A stretch of DNA of 64,000 nt from Mactromeris polynyma (Eukaryota; Mollusca; Bivalvia; Venerida; Mactridae). The notes under the pieces are model-generated. The model had not been told where the DNA came from and searched no databases. It saw nothing but the letters and a program-made list of their open reading frames with translations. Each line of letters begins with the position of its first letter. Positions within the stretch are counted from its first letter, which is position 1. Below, piece by piece: positions 1-14,300 of this stretch. The stretch covers positions 29,538,762 to 29,602,761 of the forward strand of contig JASFXZ010000003.1 of assembly GCA_032209605.1 (NCBI GenBank), written 5' to 3'. The position numbers were made by a program, and so were the translations under genes.

Positions 1-396
1 TATATTATTTTATTTTTATTTTTTCCATATAACTGACAGGAGGTAATGTTGTTGGCTTATTTTGTAGTTCACAAAGACTGTCCTGTCAGAATTATGCCTA
101 ACTCTGCTGCAATGCTTGGAGTAACATTATGTTCATTTTTGGTTATTGTTTACCTTTTAAGTAAAAATAAAAAAAAAGTTAAAACATCAATAAATATTGA
201 AGAATACACTAATATAATGAATTCCTCTGTAATTGTCGAAAAACTATGTAACATCTTCAAAGTAAAAAAACTTTGTTTTAAAAACAAGTGTTATTTTTGC
301 AAGTTTTGTTTGTGTATAACATGATCAAACAATGTTTTTTTATTAATGTTACACTGCAATTGTTTGTACATGTATAATTAACCAACGTTGCACCAA

Positions 397-475
397 CACT
401 GGTTGAAGCCCGTTCACGCATTTATGTTCAGATCGGTCCGATACATCTTTAAAATAGATGTGAACTTTATACAAA
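397..475 (+). repeat. Dispersed repeat, copy 1 (second copy at 45252-45315)
   Basis: Shares CATTTATGTTCAGAT, then GATACATCTTTAA, plus surrounding matches (ACTGG...AAGCC), with 45252-45315 in the same orientation. Class unknown. Confidence 0.55.
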
Positions 476-1330
476 ATTTATCCCTCACTGCAGGGTTGTA
501 CATGAATTAGCAAAATTGTTTAAAACAATGTAGTACTTTATTAATTAATTCATAGAACAATAAGAATTGTATATGTTGACTTCTTATTGTACAACATAAC
601 TGTCAATTTCTGTACAATCTAACAATGATGCAGACTAATTCAAGCTGCTGAAAATTTCAATATGAAGTCTTTGATTACCAGTAAGGTCATTGTAATTGTC
701 ATTATTTTATTTATTTACTCAGTAACTGAGTAAACATTGCTATCTTACTCAGCTTCAAGTTGTATATCCATGTACTAACTGCTTTATGAATGAGTATGCT
801 TATAATTGTATTGTTTTGATGCTGTCAGAGTGATGTGCAGATTATATCATAGCTTGTACATTATGATGATAACATAAATATAGAATGGAAATACGTTTTT
901 GAACATGTACAAACATTCGAAACTGATATGCCGTGGATGCAAGCCATGTGACTTCTGTCCACGTACAATTGTTGATACCACATGGAAGTGACTACATATA
1001 CAGTGGTTATGCACTGTCACAATCTACTTTAACTCCACTGTGTCCATTTAAAGGTCCATACATGTATAAGGGGTTTTAATAGGTTATTTTAACCGATATA
1101 ATGTTACGATGTAAACATACTGTTCTCATAATGCACACTATCATTGATGATGTTATTTGAATTGTATACATATAATCCTGCAATCAGCTGGTTTCCATTG
1201 TGTGAGCATTTATTTCTATGTTCTAGTTTTGCAGCAGGTATTATCAGACAATATTTACCTGGCTCTCATCAATATTCTTGCAAATCTGTATTCTATCACC
1301 TTTGGCAAAATACGAAGAGCAACTTTCAAT

Positions 1331-1568
1331 ATACAGTCAAACCTGTGTTAAAGACCACCTGCAAACAAAGACCACTATTGCAAAACATGTCTACAAAGAC
1401 CACCTGCGAACAAAGACCACTATTGCAAAATCTGTCTGCAAAGACCACCAGTTATCTCCCATCAGACCATTTTCAATGATATTTAATCTGTTAATAGAGA
1501 CCACCTGTAAACAAAGACCACATTTTGCTGTTCCCATGGGTGGTCTTTACAGACAGGTTTGACTGTAT
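1331..1568. mobile_element. MITE-like element with inverted ends and internal 45-bp repeats
   Basis: The left end ATACAGTCAAACCTG...AAAGACCACC is the reverse complement of the right end GGTGGTCTTT...CAGGTTTGACTGTAT. In between, a 45-bp unit starting AAAGACCACCTGC is repeated about twice. No coding capacity. Non-autonomous DNA transposon is the likely class. Confidence 0.75.
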
Positions 1569-2225
1569 GTACAATTGTCCTGCTCAACGAAAATGGTGCT
1601 TGTACAATGCGGAAGTGGTGAAGATAAATGAGGGCCAGTTTAATGTTGCCTTATAATAAATAAGACAATTTCTGACTGTAGTTAAACATTATAGAATCGT
1701 GAAATTTGAATATTGGAACATTTGACGGTACACATCTAACATAATTCTTCAGTTATTGTGACATATCGGACAGACTGTTGGACAATATATCCAAATGTTT
1801 TATATGTATGCATGAATAGGTTGAGTTATTATTCACAATGTCTTAATGATTTTATTTAATTTATATTACATGTACATGTATAATATTTACCAGATTTGTA
1901 GAACTACTGATCCAAGTTTATATCTGTTTATATAAATTAATGGAATATGTAATGGTTATTTGATGCTTTTTTAAACAGAATGCTACAACAGATGCCATGT
2001 CCTGTGTTTATGTTGTAAATTATGACAATTTTTGCTATATAGATACTGTATTATGATGGTTACATGGCGAAGACAATTTTTTTTATTAAACTGAGCAATT
2101 TCAAGAAGTAACATGTAAACAATGTTTATTTGGTGTTATTATAATGTTTAAATTACTTTATGTACAGAGTATTTGATTAAAACATGAGATGTCTAACAAT
2201 GCATAATTATATTTTATCATTTTAG

Positions 2226-2308
2226 TTTGATTCAATGAGAAAACAGTCCGAGTTACACAATATGACCGACGTGACAACATCTCAGCTACGTGGTCAGGTG
2301 GAAAATAG
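2226..2308 (+). CDS. Coiled-coil gene, exon 1 of those visible
   Basis: Acceptor TTTTAG at 2220-2225 and donor AG|GTAGGG. It reads in phase 0 from FDSMRKQSEL to QLRGQVEN and leaves two bases (phase 2). Low-complexity introns flank it. No upstream exon was recognised in 1-2225, so this is probably not the first exon of the gene. Confidence 0.7.
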
Positions 2309-5300
2309 GTAGGGTATTTCTTATCTTAACTGAATGTCTACTATACTGGTACCTGATGGCTCCTCAGTATGCCAAATTGCCACAAGAATAAGTAACGTAG
2401 GAGTAGAGCACAACATATTTAGTTCATGCCCCATACTTTCAACCAAATCTGTTCTATTCTGCATGTGTACCTAAGACTTCCGAAGTACTTGGTCATGAAG
2501 AAATATTTGCATTCATTTATTGCTTCTTTTTGGTCACTATTAAGAAACTGAAAAATTTGATTATCCAAGTCATCTGATTGGCTTAATATAAAGGTTAAAC
2601 ACTAAGCTAAGTTAGGGTACTCTTCCTGCCTTATTGTTGACCTATTAAGACAATTACTCTTCTTCATGCACCTTGTACAGTGTGTTTTGGTGATAACAGA
2701 ATGTAATAGTTATAATTTGTATCTTATTTCATCTACATGTTTTTGTTAGATTGTATTTTTACTACAATGATTATGTATTTATACAGGCTGTCCGAGTTAC
2801 GAGACGTATTGGTGGATCTACGAGGGAAACATGAGACGGAACAGTCGGAAAGACGGAATCTGGAAAAAGTGATGCAAACTAAGTATGTGCAGCATTTATA
2901 AGTTTCAGGCCTTTCATGTAATTGAAATGATATTTGGTGGCTAATTGTATTAATGTTATGCATTTCAGTAGTCATTCTGAAATTCATATTTTGTTCTGTA
3001 GTGTAGTATATCTTAAAACAAGAGCTGTTCCCTACTGTTGGTTTAATGCATTCATGATAAAATTCATAATTTGTTCTGTAGTGTAGTATATCTTAAAACA
3101 AGAGCTGCTCCCTACTGTTGGTTTAATGCATTCATGATAAAATTCATAATTTGTTCTGTAGTGTAGTATGTCTTAAAATAAGAGCTGTTCCCTTGCTGTT
3201 GGTTTAATGCATTCATGATAAGGAAACCAACTGTGCACAGGAACCCTGCTTGTTCTATTTTTGTTGTAACAGACTTGGCTCATTTGTTTGTTCCTTTTAG
3301 AACAGTCAATAGTGTTTAGATGTCAAAATACCAGACTTTGACACAGTTATATCATAGAATGGATTGTGGATACTATTGTTACATTACTGATTGTATTGCA
3401 GGATTAATGATCTGAGCACATCAATGAGTGAACAAGTACGAAAGAGAGAAGAGAATATGCATACTGTAGATATGGTTTTACGAGAGAAAGAGCACGCTGC
3501 ACAAGCTGAAAGACTACAAATCAATGCTAAGGTTACTGATACTGTCGAGGATGTCAACAAACGTTTACTGTCTAAAGAAATGAAGATCAGAGAAGAAATA
3601 CAGTCTAAATATTTACAGCTTGAAAAAGTATGAACATTGAAGTGAATTTGTTTGAAATGCTTCATGCATTTATGTATAATGAATTGTGATAAATACTGGG
3701 AAAGGTGTGATAGTGAGTGTCTGTGGAATAATTAAGACAATGTCTAGGTATTCTACATGCCCATTATATACTGTTCTCATTTTTCTGTATGCCTGTATGC
3801 TAAAATTTACACACGATTGTTTTCAAATAACTTAAAAATTACATGATATTAATTTGTTCAGTCTTTTCATCAGGCTTTGATTTATGCATGTAAAGCTGCA
3901 TTATTTTACAAAACCTTTTGATAGCAATTAATATTGTGTTTAGTATTAAGATAATTGATCTTGAATAAAAATATATTCAGAATATATAAATCTACATATA
4001 TTTGTACAGCTGGTACAACGAGAACAGCAGTCAAGACAAGATTATGAGAAATCATCTCATGAAGAAGCTGACAGAAAATGGCAAACATTGAAGAAAGTCC
4101 TGGAGCAAGAATTACATGGGCTGAAAGAAAACATTTCTGTAAGTGGGATACAGCTGACAAGACATTGTTTCAATCATGTCTGCACTGTTAGATGATCTGT
4201 TTAATATACATGTGAACTCTCACAATTTCTTCGGGGGTCTCTCGGATTTGACAGGCCACCCACACTCTCCCGGCCGGGTGCCGCGATCTTCCGATTTTCA
4301 GAGTTAACATTGTAAATTTTGTCATGGGGTATTTTTCATTCCTGACTGGTTTGCTGAAATTTGTGTCAAACTGATCACAAGAAGTGGTAAAATTGGGATA
4401 CCAGTCCGAAAAATTGTACATAGCATGTTGTCTGGGTTACATAGATGCTCTCAACCATGGATCTAAGCGCTTGGTGACACTGATCAAAATATGACATGAC
4501 CGACTGCGTGTCAAGTTGTTGATTAAAGTTTCACATGTATGGTTTAATTTATAGTTATTGTATTCCCTGAAATTTTGTTTTGTTTCCATACAAAGTCTGA
4601 GAATGTTTTGGGCATGCTTCTTTTCCCATTAGTACTCTGTGTGTACCTTGAATAACATTTAAATGTATTGACAAATACTTGAGCAATTTGCATGGAAGGT
4701 ATATTGGCTTATCCATTACATGCAACGTCTTGGGTTTAAACAGCACAAATATTCTGACCGTTGTTGTTTACATTTTTTAGGGTGAAAAGAGTCGTAATCG
4801 TGAAACCATTAACAAGTTAGATCAGTCAATCTCTATTGTGGAGAAACAACTTGCTGAGAATAAGAAACAAGTGGACAAAATAATGACGGCAGAAATCAAA
4901 TCAAGGTTTGTCTTTTGACTCATTTTCAACAGAAGCTTGGAAATTGTGCTGAAGAATGGTAACAACATTGCTTTCATTCTTTGCTTCAAACTTTATTACG
5001 TTCAATTACTGCTGAATAAGGTACATTTTTGTTAGAAGTATTAATATCTGCATAGACAGAATACTAGAAATAAAAGTGATAGTGGGTATACCTAAATATT
5101 ATGAGACATTCTACTTACTGATATGGGGATAAATTTGTTTATTTGCACAACAATATGTTATACAATGTCCATCTCACTTATACTCAATAGTGGCATCTAA
5201 AACTTATTCTATGCTAAGGTATTAACATTAGTGACAGGTGCCTCTGTGGAGGAAAATGATAACATAATGTGTTAAAATGTACCCTGTTGCCTTGTAGAAA

Positions 5301-8300
5301 AATCCATGAGGCTGGAACTACTGATCAGATATCGAGCGTGAATCAGAAATTGCAGATAGCTACATCAACATTACAACAGGCTATTGGTGGTATCTCTCAG
5401 AACCTTAGTACAAACTCAGATAAGGTTTATTATTATACAGTTCTTAAATTTTTATTTTTTCGTTAAAATTGTTTGTTGGATGTATTTGTTTGTAAACACG
5501 CAGATGTTGCTTTTATTAAATATTTTATTATGTACAGTGAAACTGAAATGTGTTTTATTCTGTTTATGGTAATCCTTATACTTTGTTTCTTCATTTAAGT
5601 TTTTATGAATATTTTTAACATGTGTACACTGAATTATTTGTATGGTACAGGGGCTTATGGGAGTTTCCCATGTTCGTATGTTTGTTTATTCACAGATAAA
5701 ACGAGAAATGAAGCAGATTATGACAGACCAGCAGCAGGGAAGTACAAGAGCTCTGTCTGATATGGATACAAAATTGAGTACAATGAAACAGAGATTGAAT
5801 AACTTAGAAGATATGGTTGATGCCAAGGTTGCTTCTGTGAGTACCGTCTTTATGATTCATTATAACCATTGCATTGGTGAAATATTCCAGATGGTCTGAG
5901 CACGGTGTGGTTAATATTTGTAAATAAAAAACAAATATGTCTTGCTGTGACTATGCTAACTGTCCTCTTGATCTAACATTGTGTGGAATCATTGAATGAC
6001 TGTTTCTAATGTAACGGAGGAATCACTGAGAAAAAAACCCACATCAGTATACCTGTAGATAGATCAAAATTGAGATGTCCTTAACGACAAACTTTGAAAT
6101 CTGAATGTTCCATGCTGTTGTTTCTAGTTCTTAACCTGTTCATTTGGTAGATATATGATTGTTTGTTACATTTCATTTTCAAAACCTTAGACACCGGAGA
6201 TTTACTGTGACTCTAATATTTTACAACTTACCCAGATGTCATTAGGGCAACCTTGGTTCGGAGTTATGGTAGTACATCTGCTTCCTAGTGAAGGATTAAG
6301 TTTTAAAATGTAATTAGGCTTAATTAATGGTTAAAAATATACCATAACTGATGTAATTTTTTCAGGAGTTCAAACATAAGACTAACATTTGGTATTGAAT
6401 AATGAATAACATGTATTATCAACGCTATGGGGTGTTGAAGAAAATTTCTAATTATTATACTGTTTAAATGAACAGATCTTTACTTATAAGTTTGAACATA
6501 GTCTGTCCTTTGCTTTTTAATTAGAAATTGATGGCATTATTTTTGGAAAGTTTATGGTTGAGACTTGGTTGTCTGACTCGTCACTTATTTACAATGAATG
6601 TTTTTATTGAAAGCAGAAAGTGGACAAACATATTGCATGCTGTTTGTGAAGTATGTAAATATTTAGTTGTATTGTATGTTAATATTGTAAGAATCATATA
6701 TTGTAATTGTCACTATGAAGTTATATAACATTGTCAATTATCAGTGTGTGAGCTCATCAATAGTTGTTCTCTGATATTGTTCTTGAGTAACTATGCAAGC
6801 TGTTGTTTTGTACACTGGTATTCATGTTGGCATGCACAATCTGTGAATTCGGCATTATATGATTGTCAGCAATGGAGAACGAATATTTTTTTATTGAAAA
6901 TGTATCCAGACTTCAATTATTGAAAACATAATACTCTCATCTCATGTAGTATTTCAACAATATCAGGTTGTCTTATGCATGTCTGGATTGGTCAAGATTT
7001 GAAACTTTCCTGATCAGTGCATACCAGTGACTTGATTCTAGGAGTGTGATATTTTATATAGTAGTAATTTGCATTACATTTTTGTATAAAATCCTGAAAA
7101 TTGTATTTTTCTGATTGATAGATGGAACACAGTATTCTTGAATTTGTTTTTGATATTTAAATATTATGCGATATTCCCCACTTTCAGAAGATACAGGTTA
7201 TGACAGGTGGTCATTTAACCAACAGAAATGATGACAATACCGTCCATGTGGTACAGAAATGCTTATTTTCTATATTACGTGTCGTGACTTTCTGTGAACT
7301 TTTTCTAGATTATCCTTGTATCTGATAAGCTATGTGATGCTGGGCATATCATGAGATTCAACTCGATAATTAATCTTTAAGATGAAGTATTGTTTTGAGG
7401 AATTAGAGCAAAACTAGTCTATCTGCATATACATGAAGACACAGATAGGCTTGTTTTGCTGTCGTCCCTCAGTTTGGTGGTTTCTGTTCTGATAAGAGTT
7501 GTTTGTGACCCAACTTAATGTGCATGCAAAATAGAGACAATACTGATTTGTCATTACTCAATTCTGACTTTAAGGTTCAAATAAAATCATTAAATCCCTA
7601 AACTTTACTTGTTAGATTGAACCTATACAATAATATGCAAGTTTGAGCACTCAGTTGGTGTTTGCTGTGCATTATTGTCATTAATTAAGGAATACATCGT
7701 TATTTTATATTTATGAAAATTATAGCATGATAATAATTCCATATTCATGATGATAGATATTGGCTGGCAGTGCTCTACTTGCACATGTTTTGTTTCCGTG
7801 TATTCATCGTCGTTAATGACAGTAAAAAAAGAAATCAAACAATCATGGTGTATTTGTCTATGTTTATTCTTTAAGACTGTTTGCTATTTTCTTCCCTATA
7901 AACTGTTGTATGTTTGCCTCCATCCTCTACTATATTGTTGTTACATACCCGTTATATATATTGTAGATGTCTCCTTTTGAATTGTATAAAATGTTCATGG
8001 AATCTGGGATTTATTAAATCTTGTAATAAAAGTATTACCTTTTAAATAGTGTACATTTTTACAATTTATGAATGTTATGTTGTACTGAGCATAAGTACAT
8101 GAGGTACTGGTCTATAGCAATTTTATGTTATTTGGTGAAATCGTTCATTAAAGCTATGAACCAGATCAGAATACTATACATTGTAAATATTACTGTTTCC
8201 CTGAACATTTTACATAGACATGTGTTGTTTTCCATGTTTGAATGTACTATCATATATCCATCTTCTGTGATGTTCCATTTTCTCTGTTTATTTCTCTCTT

Positions 8301-11300
8301 CTATCATTTGAAGTTATAACATTCTAATCATTCTGAAAGCTCGCCAAATTTGACGAAGATATCTTTAAAAACAAGTTTTGTAAATTTGAAACTGGTACCC
8401 ATTCCTTCCTGCTATATAACCAAATGAATGCTGGCTGAAACGTTCTGTGACAAGCTTGGTCCTGAAACATTCTGTGACAAGCTTGGTCCCAATAGGGTTA
8501 AATGAACTACCTCCCACTTAGCTTAAAATATTAAAATAATACTGTTCTGGATAAGCTTATGTCAGCAGTTTCTTTCCATGTATTTATGACTTTCTTACTT
8601 TATTTTTTATTTTAAAATTAACCAAACTTTGTGGACTTGAATTGTGAATAAATTCAAATATCTGGTCACTCTTGTTATATTTTTGTGTGTAGTATTTTGT
8701 TCAACAGTTTTGATAATACATTGTATTATTGATTTCTGATATTTTTTTATCTGATTGATTTCTGGTGCGTGGATAAAACCCTACATCAGTTTATTTTGAG
8801 TTTAATTGATAATTAATGAGAAAATTATTGACCCGATTGTTTTAACTTCATACATGTATGAATGTTTGTTGCATGATTGTAACTACGGTAACTTAGCTTC
8901 TCCTCGGAATCTAAGATACAATAGTTTTGCACCAAACCCTTGGTCTTGTTCTTACATAATTTTATACATTGTCTACATATTAGATGTGTGTTTTTGCCGC
9001 TGGCTTGTTTATTTATGATTGTTTGATTCTAGGGCTCGAATGGCAGTGTGACAGAGGTACAATAAATACACTGTAATATGTCACTGGGGATCATATTTCA
9101 ATGTGTGTGATAGTGCATGGCTTACTTCCCTTTATCTTCCACACTTGTAGAGTCACTGTTTGTATTTGTATGTGTCAATATTGTTATATGATAGAGTATA
9201 TATGTGCTTTACACTTCGCTGCATTTTGTAGAGACATCACATCGTGCAGTGTGTCATATTGTGCAGTGTGTCATTTTGTACATAATTTTTGTGTACAATT
9301 GTTCTTAGAGCTTGTTTGGATTTTAGTTTAGTTTGTTTATGAGTCTCTAAAAGAGACGTTCACAGTATCAGCACTGCTTATAACAAAGTAATGGACAAGT
9401 AACGTTGTATTATGTCTTGGTGGGTACTCCTACATCTATGTATGTGCCAGCAATGGGTAAACATTGGTTTCTGGTATGGTGTGATGGTATATTTTCTACC
9501 TACAGTACTGTCATTACCTGAACAATTCACTCTGATTGAATCTCATTTTCTTCCGATTTAGGGACTTCATTAGGGATATCTTCTTGTATATCTTTATGAG
9601 CTTGTTAAGGAACAACTTAAGCTAGATGTTAGAAACTTGTAGAACAGTTTGGTGATGAATGAGTTTTTGTACTGAAATAGCCAGGCATTTTCTGATTTGT
9701 TAGGAATTAAAAGTATGTGTCCATGGTATACAGAGGCTGTCTGCAATACGGTACATTGAAGAACCAGCAAAAGGCTCTTCTATTTTCTTTGAACACTGCA
9801 TGTTTAGTTCTTGGCACTTTGCGGTAAATTTATTTTCTTTTAGCCAAGTACAAACAAGCTGTTTCATCTCTTTAAGTACTTAAGGTTTACAGTTGTGTAT
9901 AGTAGTTTTATACACATCAGATATTATTTATATTATTTATCATGAGTTGGAATGCTTTTTAATAGGCAGTAATACAAATATATGGAGAACATTTTGGCAT
10001 TTGAATGTCCATAGAATTGTTTCATTTATTATCTCATAAGCTGTTTAAAGTTGACCTTGTAAGAATGTTTGAAGAGAACAATGATATTAACAAAACTGAC
10101 AATTTAAAATAGCTGAACATTTTCTTTTGCACAAAATATGTTATATATTTTCACCTAGGTTTATACATGTAGTTATGACACATAGTTACTGTAACGAATA
10201 CAAAAACACTTAAAAATTCATGCTTTAGTCACTAAATGTATTCATCTAACGTCTAAATTATGAATTATAACTATCAGATTAATTAAATAAATGTATTATA
10301 TACAACTTGTTTTTGGTGGAATCATTTTTATGATACTGGCTTATATTTAATAGTACCACTTTAATTTGTTTGTTTAGAAATCTATTGTCTGCTGTCTTAA
10401 ATTGCCATAATAAAACTCTATTGTCTAGGCTCTAACTAATTCTCAAAGGCAATATAAATCCATTGTTGCTATTTATTTTTCATTACCGTAAAAACGTGAA
10501 AAGAGCATTTTAATGATGTATTGATTTTGGAAAGTTTTGTATAATAATGTTGGCAAATAAGTTGTTACATTTTTTCCATGGATTTTATATATGACAGCTC
10601 TCAACGCACTCCTGCTTATTAATAACATAGTGGCATCATAGTCAGGCACAGAAATACATACACATATTATTTTGACTAATTTTAATTATTATTTATATTA
10701 TTTTTGCATTTTGAATTCATTCAAGTACAATATATAAATGTTCACAACACATTTGCGTATCTGTTCTATTGAATTGCTACATTTATATCAGCGCTTTAGA
10801 ATGTGATAATCTTACAATGCACATATACAGTAAATATTCACACGTGTATTCGTTTTTTTCAGTATAAAAAAATTAACTAGTGTGAAATAATTATAAAACA
10901 GTTCAATTTAATATTATATACACTTTTTGTCATGTGAAGTGATAGTAATGTTAATGATATACATGTACTATAATGGAGAACTATTCTCTTATACAATAAC
11001 ATCATACATGTAAGTACTTTAAATTTAAAGCTCAGTATTATCTGTGGTATTAAATGTATGTATTTCAAAAATATTTTCTCATACAACTTACATGTCTTTT
11101 TATTTCATACCCATTCAGAGAATCACTTATTTTTAGCAATAAATGCAGGAAGTCTAAACCAATGAATATCTATATTACTGCCACAAATTATGAACCATTT
11201 TGGCAGAATTCTTGTTATGTTGCCATGGACACCATTTTATTTATTTTATGACATGATTTCAAGTTGTTTCAAAGCAATATTGGTTGTAATTTTTATTGCT

Positions 11301-14300
11301 TATGAAAGTGTGGAGAATCATTAATGTAATGCATCCCATTCTAAATGAATGTGTCTTTAATTTTGGTGTGCAATATATTCATAACTGTTAAAATATATGT
11401 GTACTATTTTAATAATTTCCAACTTGGAAATATATAAATTTCCATGGCAACATTGGAAACATATTCTTATTTTTACAAACAGGCATCACAAGGTATGGCA
11501 GAGAGAACGAATGAAAGACTTGAAGCCATCACAAAGTGGCAGGATGCTACCGGGGACACTCTGCGTGAACTTGGACGCAGCGTGCAGACGATGCCTCAAG
11601 ATGTAAGTGGTCAAATGCTCGTTCCTTAATAACAGAAGCTGTATATTAATATCTGATGCATGACATAGTTATGGCATTGCTTTGACTTCATTTTACTGGT
11701 TTGTTACATTGTACTATACTGCCATCACAGACGTTACTCCAGTGACTTTGGGCGCAATCCATTGTCTTCAAAGACATATGTGAGCAAGTGATGATGGTGT
11801 TACATGGTAGCATGAACTATGTGTCTAGTAACTTAAAATTCACCTGAGTGAAGCAATTAGAAAACAAATACTTCTTTGATTGTTGACATTTTTTGTTTAG
11901 TGCCATAAGATCATACAGAAATTCATGTTGAATATACTTCTTTGACCAACATATGAGACGCTGGAAAGGTTCTTGAATTTATTTATTGTTTATTTGACAT
12001 TCCCAAATTTATACGGACAGTAACCGTTCTAGATAAGTTATATGTTACAATTTTCTAATCTGCAGATATATCAACTTGAGGAAAAGTTCAAGTTAACAAA
12101 AGCAGATATGGATAATCGAGTCAGCCATGAGACAGACAGTCGGTTAGTATAATTATGTTCTGAATTAGATATTGTTTTGAATGTTTGAACTATATGCCGT
12201 TTGAAATTAAATAAATACATGAATTTACGTTAAAATGGGAGAGTTCTCCGTGACAAGCTGACTGAAGATTATACATCTGAAATCATTTGTCCTTGACCTC
12301 TGATATATGTTGCGAAGTTGTCAGGTCCTACGAGAAGAACAGGATATCACTGGCCGGTGACCCACATACTTGGGTTGGGTCAACTGACTGCCGTGCATGA
12401 CTGAGATACTGTCGAAAAATGTTGTATAACTCCCAACTCATCACCACAGTATTAATGTATGAAAAGACATTACCCTTAATCGATATGCACATTTATTTTC
12501 ATAGAACACGTGAAGTTGAAGCACTAAGACAGGAGTTACAGACAATGAAGAGTAGGCTGGATAGACAACCTAAACCTGCCTCTCTACAAGATCTCGAAGC
12601 TGTAAGTATTCAGTCTTATTGTTCTAATTGTAAGTTCTATGTTCTGTTGGCAGAATATATATATATGTCATATTATAAACATCTTGTCGGGATTTGCTTA
12701 TACAATGTGGAGTGCAGTGATTTGTATATTAAATCATCATTATTTTGGTATTTTGGTATTGCATATATTGTGATCTATATACATGTAACTCTCACGTGGT
12801 ATGTATTGTCTTCTTCAATATGAGAACTAACTAACTAACTATTTATTTATTGTGTTATTTTGGCCACCGGCCCATTCACATAATATCAATACAATACATA
12901 TATATACAATGTGAAGCAAGATCAGGATCAGTGCACACAATGTCATCACTTGACAATACAACAACATAAATGTTAGGAAAAAACTGACATGAGTGAGTTT
13001 CTGGTTTTAAATGCATAGTATACATACATAGCTAATCCTCTCATAGTGTCAACATTTGTACAAGACATCAAATGATTAAATTTATGTAATGTTGGATATG
13101 CGACATATGAGAAATTGGTTATATCTCCATCTTGCTGCATTCTTGTCCACTTGAAACTTGAACTGTTGTTCCTACTTACCTAACCTGTGATCATTTTTTC
13201 AAGTTTTGAAACAATTTTAACATTTTATTTAATAATAACGACTTTATTTAAAGAGGCAACACAATTGGGCAAGCCCAGTCTTCCCTGCAAGCCACTATGA
13301 TACATGTATAATATGTTTACAGCATTATGTAACACAATCATTGATACCTGAAAAAAACTCAGCAACATATGAGATCATACATAAATATATAACAATCGAC
13401 ATGACGCTATTTACAATGCAACAATGTTTCTGAATAAATGAATACAATACACAAAGTGGTTTGTGGTACAAGACGCATAGTCCATCTATCGTCCTTCTGA
13501 CTGCTTGTTTTGTACATATTGTTAAACTCATCCAAAAATTTGCAAAGCCAGTATTCAGTCATGTCGCATATACAGAATAGTGTTGCTTTTAGGAAACATT
13601 TTATACTTGTTAAGCATGTATTTAACATGTTGGCCTCATGATGTAACAAATATTTCACTACTCATTGTATAATATGCTACATTCTTGCTAACTGTAGAGA
13701 AATAGATTCCAGGATGATCCAAAGGTTTGCAAAGAAATAGAAATCTTAGCCTTGAGACAGTTTAAAACCTATACATATTGTAATAGTCGTGACATTTCTT
13801 AGACGTTTCTGTGTATTTTATGTTTACCTGATGTCTCCCTGATGTTTCCCTGATGTTTAGTTTTGTGATTTAAGATTGGACTACTTTCATTACTCCAACT
13901 TGAACAATATCTCAATCTATGTCCTGTCTTTCTCTCAATTCTGTTGTTGTTGTCTTCAAATATCTAAAAATCTGAGAATGAAAGTCTTCCCCCTGTTTAT
14001 ACTGCTTTTATTTGTATGCATCGCTCTGCAAGAAGTATTTCAGTTAAGGGACTTTTTTGTTTTGTGTCCGACCCATTTTGCGATGGTGAACTCTCCTGGA
14101 CCCAAGGTTATAAAAGAGTCTTTGGACAAGTCTCAGAATACAGCCCTGCCATTGGTCAGTTTTAGGTCCATGCTCGGAAACAACCAATCAGAGGCTGTAG
14201 TTTTGAGGCTTGTCTCCAACTGACATTTTATGGTCTCAGGCCCTGTTTACATGAAGCATACTTACTTATTGAATCCATAATTAGAACTATACTGGTGTTT

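Larger units (their letters stand above)
1..2225. other. Left edge, intron or 5' flank of the coiled-coil gene
   Basis: AT-rich. It contains a dispersed repeat (397-475) and the MITE-like element at 1331-1568. The open frame 46-324 has no splice or composition support. No exon recognised. Confidence 0.5.

Noticed and set aside
46..324. 92-codon + strand frame at the left edge
   Set aside because: AAA/TTT-rich composition with no splice link to the coiled-coil exons.
5642..5695. Upstream acceptor at 5650 extending exon 7
   Set aside because: Would need a different phase from exon 6; the TATTCACAG acceptor at 5696 keeps the frame and the coiled-coil composition.
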